Shown piece after piece: positions 1 through 5,672 of a stretch of DNA of 5,672 nt. This DNA comes from CAZVCG01 sp964649675. Its GTDB lineage: Bacteria > Pseudomonadota > Alphaproteobacteria > UBA9219. Made by a program: the position numbers and the translations under genes. Where the stretch lies: positions 1 to 5,672 of the forward strand of contig CAZYPX010000114.1 of NCBI GenBank assembly GCA_964649675.1. The letters are read 5' to 3'. The notes under the pieces are model-generated. The model did no database searches, was not told the origin of the DNA, and saw only the letters and a list, made by a program, of their open reading frames with translations. Every line of letters starts with the position of its first letter. The stretch's first letter is position 1.

Positions 1-324
1 CCGCCGCCGCCCCCACCTCCGCCGCCTCCTGCGCCGCCTCCTGCGCCGCCTTCAGCGCCGCCAGCCGACACTCTTGTGTCCGACAAGGTGGCCAAATCGG
101 CCGAAGCCTCTCTGGCTTCGCTGGTCAACACTGTTCAGATCGAACGCATGGCCTCGGCGGTGCCTGTTACGCCCATCGGCGTTCCGGGGCGGACGTTGGA
201 GGATATGGTGACCGAACTGATGAAACCGCTCCTCAAGGACTGGCTTGACAAGAACTTGCCGGAACTTGTTGAAAAAATGGTGCAAAAAGAGATTGAACGC
301 ATCGCCCACCGCGTGCAGGAATAA
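1..324 (+). CDS. popZ: Polar organizing protein PopZ-like (DUF2497), 3' part only
   Basis: The reading frame is open from the first base and ends at TAA 322-324, so only the last 107 residues are present. They begin with ten prolines and an Ala-Pro-Pro-x repeat (about residues 1-22). A helical stretch follows, then the family's conserved C-terminus (bases 196-321), a pattern of Leu-Glu-Asp, Leu-Met-Lys-Pro-Leu-Leu-Lys-Asp-Trp-Leu-Asp, Asn-Leu-Pro and an Ile-Glu-Arg-Ile ending. In Caulobacter, PopZ self-assembles at the cell pole through this C-terminal part and anchors the ParB/parS centromere complex and other polar proteins; the proline-rich middle is a spacer. A GTG at 76 could be called as a start, but the upstream frame continues with matching PopZ-like composition, so I treat it as internal. 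The N-terminal partner-binding helix lies outside the window. The family assignment is firm; polar function here is inferred. Confidence 0.88.
   Translation, partial: PPPPPPPPPPAPPPAPPSAPPADTLVSDKVAKSAEASLASLVNTVQIERMASAVPVTPIGVPGRTLEDMVTELMKPLLKDWLDKNLPELVEKMVQKEIERIAHRVQE
21..66 (+). repeat. 12-bp tandem repeat coding an Ala-Pro-Pro-x linker
   Basis: The unit GCCGCCTCCTGC occurs at 21-32 and 33-44, then in a diverged form (GCCGCCTTCAGC) at 45-56, followed by a partial copy from 57. The length is a multiple of three, so copy-number change keeps the frame. In the popZ frame it reads as Ala-Pro-Pro-Pro, Ala-Pro-Pro-Ser, Ala-Pro-Pro-Ala. The window starts inside or just upstream of this tract, so the full copy number is unknown. 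Confidence 0.75.
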
Positions 325-370
325 CGGGCGAAATATTATTGCTTAAGCGTTCATAACAGGATGGCATCAG

Positions 371-2224
371 GTGGCGGCATTTCGTTCTGAAATCGACACA
401 AAGAATAAGGGCGTAAACGCGCACACGCCGCAAATTGCGCCTTCTTCGCTTGTCCTGAAGTCTTCAGGCAAGCCGAAGTCCTCGTTTTCTCTCATTAAAA
501 GGCTGATGAAGGGGTACATGCGCCCGCATCTGTGGCGCTTTACCACGGCCTTTCTTTTCATGGGCATCGGCGCGGCGACCACCGGAGCCTTGGCCAAAGC
601 GATCGAGCCCATCGTCAACGAACTCGGCCAAGGGCGAAGCGGCACATATATAGGCGGCCTTGCTGCGGCCGTTCTCGGTATCTTCGCATTGCGCGGGCTG
701 GCGACATACGTGCACACGGTTATCATGAATACGATCGGCCAGCGCATCGTGACCGACGTGCAGCAGGAAATGCATCGCCACTTGCTGCAAGCCGATCTGG
801 CGTTTTTTCACGCCAACGCATCGGGCTCTTTGCTCACGCGCTTCACCAACGACGTCGCCGTCATGCGGCAGGCCGTGGGGGAGTGCATGACCAGCTCGTT
901 CAAGGGGGGACTGACCCTGCTTTTCCTGATCGCGGTCATGTTCTATCAGGACTGGAAGCTTTCGATCGCCGCTTTTTTCGTGTTTCCGTTGTCGGCGATG
1001 TTCGTGATCAAGATCGGCAAACACATGCGCCGCTATTCGATGAAAACGCAGGAATCCATCGGCGCGTTTGCGTCGTTGTTGACGCAGGTTTTTCAGGGCA
1101 TCCGCCACGTCAAGGCCTATGGCATGGAGCGGCACGAACATGAACGCATCAAAGGGGTGACCGAAGACGTCTTCAAACTGGCGCTCAAGGGATTCAGGGC
1201 CAGCGCTTTGGCCAACCCCATGGCGGAGGTGTTAAGCGGCCTTGCGATCGTCACCGTCATTCTTTACGGCAACTGGCAGGTTGAAAATGGCCTGACGACC
1301 TCGGGCGCGCTGTTTTCCTTTATTACGGCGTTCATACTGGCCTACGATCCCATGAAGCGCACCGCCAAGGTAAACGGCCAGCTTCAATCCGGCCTTGCCG
1401 CCGCCGAACGCATTTTCCAAGTGCTGGACACGCATCCCTCCATCGTTGACGCCCCCGACGCGAAAGACCTGACCGTAAAGGATTTTACGGTCGGCATCGA
1501 AAACGTCGTTTTCGATTATATCGACGGCACGCGCGCGCTGGATCACGTCAGCATCACCGTGCCGCACGGCAAGACAGTGGCCATCGTCGGGCCGTCGGGC
1601 GCAGGCAAGTCCACGATTGTCAACCTGATCCCGCGCTTTTATGACGTGACGTCGGGCCGCATCACGGTCGGCGGCGAAGACGTGCGCGGCGTTACGATGC
1701 CGAGCTTGCGTCATCACATGGCGCTCGTCAGTCAGGAAACGGCGCTTTTCGACGATACGATCCGCGCCAATATCGCTTATGGACGGCCAGAGGCTTCGCT
1801 CGACGAAATCAAAAGCGCGGCCACAGACGCTTTCGCGGACAGTTTTATCGAATTGCTGCCGCAGGGCTACGACACCGTCGTGGGCGAGCACGGCGTGAAG
1901 CTTTCGGGTGGCCAACGGCAACGCATCGCCATCGCGCGGGCGATGCTGCGCAACGCGCCTTTGTTGCTTTTGGACGAGGCGACGTCGGCGCTCGACAACG
2001 AATCCGAACGCGCAGTGCAGGCGGCCCTCAAGCGCTTGCAGTCAGGACGCACGACGATCGTCGTGGCGCACCGCCTCTCCACCATCGTCGACGCCGACAT
2101 GATCGTGGTGATGGAGCACGGACGCGTCGTGGAGCAGGGGATGCATGCCGAACTGTTGGCGCGGCGCGGCGTTTACGCGCGTCTTTACGGCATGCAGTCT
2201 TTCTTTGATGGCGAAGTCCAATGA
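371..2224 (+). CDS. MsbA-type ABC exporter, fused permease and ATPase
   Basis: This 617-residue half-transporter has the standard exporter layout: a membrane domain (about 55-330) then an ATP-binding domain (about 372-610). Six hydrophobic segments lie near 56-75, 93-114, 177-193, 197-215, 284-302 and 310-325. The ATPase motifs are intact: Walker A GPSGAGKST (407-415), Q-loop Gln455, signature LSGGQ (511-515), Walker B LLLLDE (531-536) and H-loop His567. It should work as a homodimer in the inner membrane, flipping or exporting a lipid or other hydrophobic substrate. The resemblance is to MsbA (lipid A-core flippase), but msbA's usual partners lpxK or kdtA are not here, so I give no symbol. 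The start is GTG at 371, with AGGA about 10 bases upstream; the ATG at 361 is in another frame and stops quickly. The first 40 residues are polar and Lys/Ser-rich, so a start further in cannot be excluded. It lies 46 bp after popZ and overlaps the next gene by 4 bp. Confidence 0.93.
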   Translation: MAAFRSEIDTKNKGVNAHTPQIAPSSLVLKSSGKPKSSFSLIKRLMKGYMRPHLWRFTTAFLFMGIGAATTGALAKAIEPIVNELGQGRSGTYIGGLAAAVLGIFALRGLATYVHTVIMNTIGQRIVTDVQQEMHRHLLQADLAFFHANASGSLLTRFTNDVAVMRQAVGECMTSSFKGGLTLLFLIAVMFYQDWKLSIAAFFVFPLSAMFVIKIGKHMRRYSMKTQESIGAFASLLTQVFQGIRHVKAYGMERHEHERIKGVTEDVFKLALKGFRASALANPMAEVLSGLAIVTVILYGNWQVENGLTTSGALFSFITAFILAYDPMKRTAKVNGQLQSGLAAAERIFQVLDTHPSIVDAPDAKDLTVKDFTVGIENVVFDYIDGTRALDHVSITVPHGKTVAIVGPSGAGKSTIVNLIPRFYDVTSGRITVGGEDVRGVTMPSLRHHMALVSQETALFDDTIRANIAYGRPEASLDEIKSAATDAFADSFIELLPQGYDTVVGEHGVKLSGGQRQRIAIARAMLRNAPLLLLDEATSALDNESERAVQAALKRLQSGRTTIVVAHRLSTIVDADMIVVMEHGRVVEQGMHAELLARRGVYARLYGMQSFFDGEVQ

Positions 2225-3054
2225 CCCACTCTTTTTTCGATATCAAGACCATCGCCTTGACCGTTGTTTTGACGTACGCCGCCGTTTTGCTCTTGGCGTT
2301 CGTAGGCCAAAAGCGCCTAACCTATTTTCCGGGCCCGCGCGCCTTTGTGCCCATCGAGTGGGACCTCGAGGAACTTCAGCCCGTCGAAATCACGACTGAA
2401 AAAGGGCTGGTTCTGACAAGCTGGTACCGTCCCGCGCAGGATACGGCCAAGCTTACGATCGTCTTTTTTCAGGGCAACGGCGGCCATTTCGGGTATCGCC
2501 ACAACAAGGTGCGGCCATGGTTAAACGCCGGTTACGGCCTGCTTATGGCGAGTTATCCGGGCTATAACGGTAACCCGGGTTCGTCCGGCGAGGAAGCCAA
2601 CTATCAAGCCGCGCGCGCCGCCGTTAAGACGATTACGCAAAAGGGCGTTAAGGAATCCCTCATCGTACTTTATGGCGAGTCGTTAGGTACGGGCGTGGCC
2701 GCGCGCATGGCGACGGAATTCGACGTCGCCGGACTCGTTCTTGAATCGCCCTATACGTCATTGCCGGACGCGGGCGCGTATCATTACCCGCTGTTACCGG
2801 TCAAAACGCTGATGCGCGAACGCTACGACACGCTTTCAAGGATGAAAGACATAAAAGCGCCCCTGCTGATCATTCATGGCGAAAAGGACTTCATTGTGCC
2901 TATCGCGTTCGGGCGAAAGGTTTTTGAAGCGGCGCCAGAGCCTAAAAGGGCCGTCTTTGTGCCCGAGGCTGGCCACAACGATCTTTACGACTGGGACGTG
3001 CAGAAAGACTTCATGGCTTTTCTGGCTTCTCTTAATCATGTTGGGCCTGAATAA
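2221..3054 (+). CDS. Membrane-anchored alpha/beta hydrolase (Bem46/ABHD13-like)
   Basis: This 277-residue protein starts with an uncleaved-looking hydrophobic segment (about 10-28) that should tether it to the inner membrane with the catalytic domain probably outside the cytoplasm. The alpha/beta-hydrolase fold follows. FQGNGG (83-88) fits the oxyanion loop, SYPGYNGNPGSSGE (111-124) resembles the Bem46 family loop, and the nucleophile elbow GESLG (152-156) gives Ser154. Asp223 in HGEKD and His252 in PEAGHND complete the triad, so it should be an active serine hydrolase (esterase, thioesterase or lipase-like). The substrate is unknown. Its ATG sits in an ATGA overlap with the exporter stop and has no strong ribosome site of its own, which points to translational coupling and cotranscription. 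A shared role with the exporter, such as trimming an exported lipid or acyl compound, is inference only. Confidence 0.9.
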   Translation: MTHSFFDIKTIALTVVLTYAAVLLLAFVGQKRLTYFPGPRAFVPIEWDLEELQPVEITTEKGLVLTSWYRPAQDTAKLTIVFFQGNGGHFGYRHNKVRPWLNAGYGLLMASYPGYNGNPGSSGEEANYQAARAAVKTITQKGVKESLIVLYGESLGTGVAARMATEFDVAGLVLESPYTSLPDAGAYHYPLLPVKTLMRERYDTLSRMKDIKAPLLIIHGEKDFIVPIAFGRKVFEAAPEPKRAVFVPEAGHNDLYDWDVQKDFMAFLASLNHVGPE

Positions 3055-3096
3055 AGGCCGGTCTTTCCGATGGGTGGTTTTTTTAAGGCGAAAGTA

Positions 3097-3130
3097 TTGA
3101 CGATCCGCATGCGCAGGGATCAAGTATATT
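3097..3130 (+). promoter_or_regulatory. Possible promoter with long spacer and internal dyad
   Basis: TTGACG (3097-3102) is a good -35 box and TATATT (3125-3130) a good -10 box, but they are 22 bp apart, longer than the normal 16-18. A poorer -10 (AAGTAT, 3122-3127) gives 19 bp. Between the boxes lies an inverted repeat, GATCC (3102-3106) and GGATC (3117-3121). A dyad in a stretched spacer is the layout of MerR-family-controlled promoters, though no such regulator is in the window. It would drive the exported-protein gene at 3178. This rests on the sequence pattern only. Confidence 0.35.
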
Positions 3131-3136
3131 CATAAC

Positions 3137-3170
3137 TTCAAGGATTCACATTCAAGGGGCATATTCAAGG
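3137..3170 (+). repeat. Three direct repeats TTCAAGG before the exported-protein gene
   Basis: TTCAAGG occurs at 3137-3143, 3151-3157 and 3164-3170, with start-to-start distances of 14 and 13 bp. The last copy overlaps the Shine-Dalgarno stretch AAGGAA (3167-3172), 5 bases before the ATG at 3178. The copies lie downstream of the possible promoter, so they would be in the 5' leader. They could be a binding site for a repressor or RNA-binding protein, extra ribosome standby sites, or a chance duplication. Confidence 0.6.
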
Positions 3171-3177
3171 AATTGTC

Positions 3178-3930
3178 ATGAAGAAAACGAAATTTTTTAA
3201 AAAAGCCGTTGTGGTCATCTTCGCATTTGCGGCTTTGGGCGTTTGCGGCAAGGCCGTTCCTTTCGCCAACGATGTTACGTCATCTCATGAAAAGGCGTCA
3301 CAGTCGTTCGGCTGGCAACAGTACGGTCTGGTCCTTCGCGAATACAAGACAGTTATTCCCCAAGCCGGCGGCGGTTATGCGATGGAGATTGCCGAGTGCG
3401 GCATCGGCAAGGACGAGCAGGGCAACGTCGTCAATCTTCATGATTTGGATCGGCGCTTCATGACTGACGAGAACTCCCCCTTTGGCGCACAGGACTTTGA
3501 ACTTTTGGGTATTCCCGTTCTGCGCCGCCCCGATTCCAGTCCGGCAAGGCAGCAGTTTCAAATAGGAGAACTCTCCAGTTTGATCACATGCATTTTTATG
3601 CCCGATGGCACCTTCCGGCATTGCGAATTTTCACAAGAAAGAATTCCCCAGCATCACCTCAAAACCCCTCAAGGTATGCTCGAAGACCTGCATAAATCCT
3701 GCAGGGATGCTTTGATCCATCGCAAAGATTTTATCGATGTGAACAAGCTGAGCAAAAAAGGAAGCAAAGAGCACATCGAAAAGCTCAGTGACATCGTTTA
3801 TGAGCACGGGGGCATAAGCGAACTTTTTGTAAATATGACCGTTGACAAGGACGGTAAGCCTATAAACCCTCCCAGCTTCTTCAGCGTCTTGCGGGAACAT
3901 TACAAGAGCCGTCAGAGCCTGAAAAGGTGA
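3178..3930 (+). CDS. Exported protein of unknown function, four mature cysteines
   Basis: I do not recognise this 250-residue protein. It begins with a clear Sec signal peptide: a lysine-rich start (residues 2-9), then a hydrophobic core (about 10-22), with likely signal peptidase I cleavage near residues 26-30 (after GKA or PFA). Cys23 is not in a proper lipobox because Val precedes it, so a lipoprotein is unlikely. The mature part has Cys74, Cys138, Cys149 and Cys175, enough for two disulfides in the periplasm. The C-terminal third is charged and lysine-rich and includes DKDGKP (223-228), a turn common in exported proteins, but there is no full EF-hand. No catalytic motif stands out. The ATG at 3178 has AAGGAA five bases upstream, and the signal peptide begins right there, so the start is sound. 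It seems to be its own transcription unit. It uses more A/T-ending codons and AAA/TTT than its neighbours, which hints at acquisition or relaxed selection. Confidence 0.85.
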   Translation: MKKTKFFKKAVVVIFAFAALGVCGKAVPFANDVTSSHEKASQSFGWQQYGLVLREYKTVIPQAGGGYAMEIAECGIGKDEQGNVVNLHDLDRRFMTDENSPFGAQDFELLGIPVLRRPDSSPARQQFQIGELSSLITCIFMPDGTFRHCEFSQERIPQHHLKTPQGMLEDLHKSCRDALIHRKDFIDVNKLSKKGSKEHIEKLSDIVYEHGGISELFVNMTVDKDGKPINPPSFFSVLREHYKSRQSLKR

Positions 3931-3968
3931 TTTTCTGCGGTTTTTAAGGCTATCGGAGCTCTTTTTAC

Positions 3969-3981
3969 GCCCTTATAGGGC
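3969..3981 (+). other. Small hairpin GCCCT-TAT-AGGGC
   Basis: A perfect 5-bp stem (3969-3973 with 3977-3981) closes a 3-base loop. No T-run follows it directly, so it is not a standard intrinsic terminator, although it lies just after the exported-protein gene. Its right arm shares bases 3979-3981 with the left arm of the longer inverted repeat, so the two structures exclude each other. Confidence 0.45.
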
Positions 3982-4034
3982 TGGAATTCGCTCTGGATTT
4001 TTATGCGGTTATCCCTTAGAAGATAATTCCAGCC
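3979..4034 (+). repeat. Perfect 10-bp inverted repeat with 36-base loop
   Basis: GGCTGGAATT (3979-3988) is the exact reverse complement of AATTCCAGCC (4025-4034), and a G-U pair (3978 with 4035) could extend it. The 36-base loop holds a possible inner stem GGAT (3995-3998) with ATCC (4011-4014), so as RNA it would be one long broken hairpin. The region 3931-4112 is otherwise non-coding on the + strand. It may be an attenuator or RNA stability element before secG, an operator dyad, or a remnant of a small palindromic element. The pairing is seen; the function is unknown. Confidence 0.65.
4022..4027 (+). promoter_or_regulatory. Possible -10 box for secG-pyrG
   Basis: GATAAT matches five of six bases of the TATAAT consensus and would start a transcript near 4034, giving a leader of roughly 79 bases to secG. 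The -35 region 17 bp upstream (around 3999-4004) is just a T-rich run with weak agreement. The box overlaps the right arm of the 10-bp inverted repeat. Some promoter is expected here because the preceding gene looks unrelated, but this choice is weak. Confidence 0.28.
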
Positions 4035-4112
4035 TAAAACGTGTTTCCCGCTTGGGTTCCTTCTTGGGACGCGCTAAGGCGTGCGCTTGCATGACTATAT
4101 CGGGAGAAAAAG

Positions 4113-4469
4113 ATGGAAACCGTTTTGCTCGTCATACATTTAATGCTGGCTGTCGCGCTCATATGCGTGGTCTTGCTTCAACGCTCGGCGCAAGAAGGCG
4201 GCGGCCTGACGGGCGGGGGAACCATGGGCGGTCTATTCACGGCGCGCGGTTCGGCCAACCTGTTGACGCGCACGACGGCCATTCTGGCTACATGCTTTAT
4301 CGCCATGAGCCTGATCCTCGGCGTCATGGCGAGCCGTTCCCATGACAAGCGCAGCCTCGTCGAACAGATCGCGCCCGCCGCGCCTAAAGCCGAAACGCCG
4401 GACAAGGCTCCTGCGCCGGAAACCGGATCTCCGGCCCCTATGACGCCGGAAGTACCTGTTTCGCGATAA
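4113..4469 (+). CDS. secG: Preprotein translocase subunit SecG
   Basis: SecG is the small third subunit of the SecYEG channel in the inner membrane. It assists the SecA-driven movement of unfolded exported proteins. This 118-residue protein shows the family pattern: first membrane helix (2-22), the conserved LLQRS (21-25), a glycine-rich cytoplasmic loop (29-40), second membrane helix (about 53-73), and a tail rich in Ala, Pro and Glu (87-118). The low-complexity tail is usual in alphaproteobacterial SecG and makes it longer than the simplest versions. The ATG at 4113 is preceded by GGAG (4103-4106) at six bases. pyrG follows after 37 bp, so the two are probably cotranscribed. In many alphaproteobacteria tpiA precedes secG; here it does not. 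Confidence 0.95.
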   Translation: METVLLVIHLMLAVALICVVLLQRSAQEGGGLTGGGTMGGLFTARGSANLLTRTTAILATCFIAMSLILGVMASRSHDKRSLVEQIAPAAPKAETPDKAPAPETGSPAPMTPEVPVSR

Positions 4470-4506
4470 GCGTTCGGTTCGCATTGTTTCGCAGGAAAGA
4501 TCTTAT

Positions 4507-5672
4507 ATGTCCGATAAGACGCGTTTTATATTTGTGACCGGCGGCGTGGTTTCTTCTTTGGGAAAGGGGCTCGCGGCCGCAGCTCTGGCGTCGTTGCTGC
4601 AACTTAGCGGCTACAAGGTGCGTCTCCGCAAGCTCGATCCTTACCTGAACGTCGATCCGGGCACGATGAGCCCGACCCAGCACGGCGAAGTCTATGTGAC
4701 GGACGATGGGGCGGAGACCGATCTCGATCTCGGCCATTATGAGCGCTTTACAGGCGTGGCGACACGCCAGAGCGACAACGTCACCACGGGCCGCATTTAT
4801 TCCACGGTGATCGCGCGCGAAAGGCGCGGCGATTACCTCGGCGCGACGGTTCAGGTCATCCCGCATGTGACCGATGCGATTAAAGAGTTCATTCAAGCCG
4901 ATCTGACAGACGAAGACTTCTGTATATGTGAAATCGGCGGAACTGTCGGCGATATAGAAAGCCTGCCATTCCTTGAAGCCATCCGCCAGCTCGGCAATGA
5001 GCTGGGGCCGGAACGAAGCCTTTTCATTCATCTTACGTTGTTGCCTTACATCGCCACAGCGGGGGAGCTGAAAACCAAGCCTACACAGCATTCCGTGAAG
5101 GAACTTCTGAGCGTCGGCATTCAGCCGCAAATCCTGCTATGCCGCACCGACAGGCCCATTCCCGAATCCGAACGCAAGAAAATTGCCTTGTTCTGTAATA
5201 TTAAAAAGGAATGCGTGATCGCGGCTCTGGACGTGGACACGATCTATGTCGTTCCGTCAAATTATCACGACCAGGGATTTGACGAGCAGGTGTTACGTTA
5301 CTTTGGTTTGTACAAAGGCATGCAGCCCGATCTTTCCAAATGGCACGAAATCGTCAAGCGCAAGCGCGACCCCGAAGGCGAGGTCACCATCGCCATCGTC
5401 GGCAAGTACACGAGCCTGCTCGACAGCTATAAGTCATTGAACGAAGCGCTGATCCACGGCGGGATCGCCAACAACGTGCGCGTGAACCTTAAGTGGTTCG
5501 ACTCCGAAGTTTTTGAGCGCGAAGACGCGGTGCAAAAGCTGGAAGGCGTGCATGGCATCCTTGTGCCTGGCGGGTTCGGCGAACGGGGGACGGAAGGCAA
5601 GATCCGCGCTGCGCAATTCGCGCGCGAACACAAGATTCCCTATTTCGGCATTTGCTTCGGCATGCAATTGGC
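4507..5672 (+). CDS. pyrG: CTP synthase PyrG, cut by window end
   Basis: CTP synthase makes CTP from UTP, ATP and glutamine, the last step of pyrimidine nucleotide synthesis, in the cytoplasm. The first 388 codons of an expected 540-550 are present, with no stop or frameshift. The N-terminal synthetase domain holds the P-loop GGVVSSLGKGL (12-22, Lys20), the KLDPYLNVDPGTMSP region (42-56), and magnesium ligands Asp74 (in ETDLDLGHYERF) and Glu142 (in CEIGGTVGD), by comparison with the E. coli enzyme. The glutaminase domain begins near residue 293 with IAIVGKY. It has the oxyanion-hole segment PGGFG (354-358) and nucleophile Cys383 in GICFGMQ. The His-Glu part of the triad lies beyond the window. 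Aligning with other PyrG proteins fixes the ATG at 4507; AGGA (4493-4496) is 10 bases upstream. The segment carries all key residues and looks functional. Confidence 0.97.
   Translation, partial: MSDKTRFIFVTGGVVSSLGKGLAAAALASLLQLSGYKVRLRKLDPYLNVDPGTMSPTQHGEVYVTDDGAETDLDLGHYERFTGVATRQSDNVTTGRIYSTVIARERRGDYLGATVQVIPHVTDAIKEFIQADLTDEDFCICEIGGTVGDIESLPFLEAIRQLGNELGPERSLFIHLTLLPYIATAGELKTKPTQHSVKELLSVGIQPQILLCRTDRPIPESERKKIALFCNIKKECVIAALDVDTIYVVPSNYHDQGFDEQVLRYFGLYKGMQPDLSKWHEIVKRKRDPEGEVTIAIVGKYTSLLDSYKSLNEALIHGGIANNVRVNLKWFDSEVFEREDAVQKLEGVHGILVPGGFGERGTEGKIRAAQFAREHKIPYFGICFGMQL

Noticed and set aside
464..1141. A 225-codon open frame on the - strand opposite the ABC exporter
   Set aside because: It lies wholly across a clear exporter gene, and its product is His/Arg-rich and low in hydrophobic structure, so it is a shadow.
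3044..3084. Possible intrinsic terminator after the hydrolase: stem GGCCT (3044-3048) with AGGCC (3055-3059), and a run of seven T at 3078-3084
   Set aside because: The stem is short and the T-run begins 18 bases after it; no stem I could build abuts the T-run, so I do not call it.
3200..3249. Cys23 as a lipoprotein attachment site in the exported protein
   Set aside because: The residues before it are Leu-Gly-Val; a lipobox needs Gly, Ala or Ser directly before the cysteine.
3919..3966. Terminator-like stretches after the exported-protein gene (GAAAA/TTTTC stem at 3921-3935, T-runs at 3941-3945 and 3962-3966)
   Set aside because: The first stem is almost all A-T pairs with the T-run offset; the second candidate stem before 3962 has only four pairs including a G-U. 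Neither is convincing.
4040..4112. Possible tRNA or small RNA gene before secG
   Set aside because: There is no T-loop GTTCRA-type motif or cloverleaf; only short stems such as ACGC/GCGT (4069-4072 with 4079-4082) are present.
4052..4345. A + strand open frame overlapping secG
   Set aside because: It runs out of frame across most of secG, and its translation lacks any domain and is Arg/His/Gly-rich.
4438..5130. A 230-codon open frame on the - strand opposite secG's end and pyrG
   Set aside because: It is antisense to strongly conserved pyrG coding sequence, and its translation is Arg/His-rich with no recognisable domain; a typical shadow in GC-rich DNA.

Overview
The window looks like an alphaproteobacterial chromosome segment of moderate-to-high GC. 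The best taxonomic clue is the first gene. It ends in the C-terminal domain of the polar organizing protein PopZ (DUF2497), a family known essentially from Alphaproteobacteria. The secG-pyrG pair at the other end is also a typical alphaproteobacterial arrangement. I cannot name a genus. No RNA gene, CRISPR array, insertion sequence, integrase or clear origin is visible, and all genes are on the + strand.

Layout: (1) bases 1-324 hold the 3' end of a popZ-like gene, a proline-rich linker followed by the conserved helical C-terminus. (2) Bases 371-3054 are a compact pair. The first gene encodes a complete MsbA-type ABC exporter half-transporter (GTG start). Its stop overlaps the ATG of a membrane-anchored alpha/beta hydrolase of the Bem46/ABHD13 kind with an intact Ser-Asp-His triad. 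(3) Bases 3055-3177 are a control region: a possible promoter with an over-long spacer containing a small dyad, three copies of TTCAAGG, and a good ribosome binding site. (4) Bases 3178-3930 encode a 250-residue exported protein of unknown function with four cysteines in the predicted mature part. It is visibly more A/T-rich than its neighbours. (5) Bases 3931-4112 are non-coding and hold a perfect 10-bp inverted repeat and a competing small hairpin. (6) Bases 4113-5672 hold secG (complete) and pyrG (first 388 codons, cut by the window end), 37 bp apart and probably cotranscribed.

Working together: the exporter and hydrolase are probably translated as a coupled pair at the inner membrane, so a lipid-related or small-molecule export and processing role is plausible but not shown. 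SecG is the accessory subunit of the Sec translocon, and PyrG makes CTP for nucleic acid and phospholipid synthesis. Most of the window is ordinary housekeeping. The least explained parts are the orphan exported protein with its upstream repeats, and the structured stretch between it and secG. I see no convincing evidence of a new multi-gene system.
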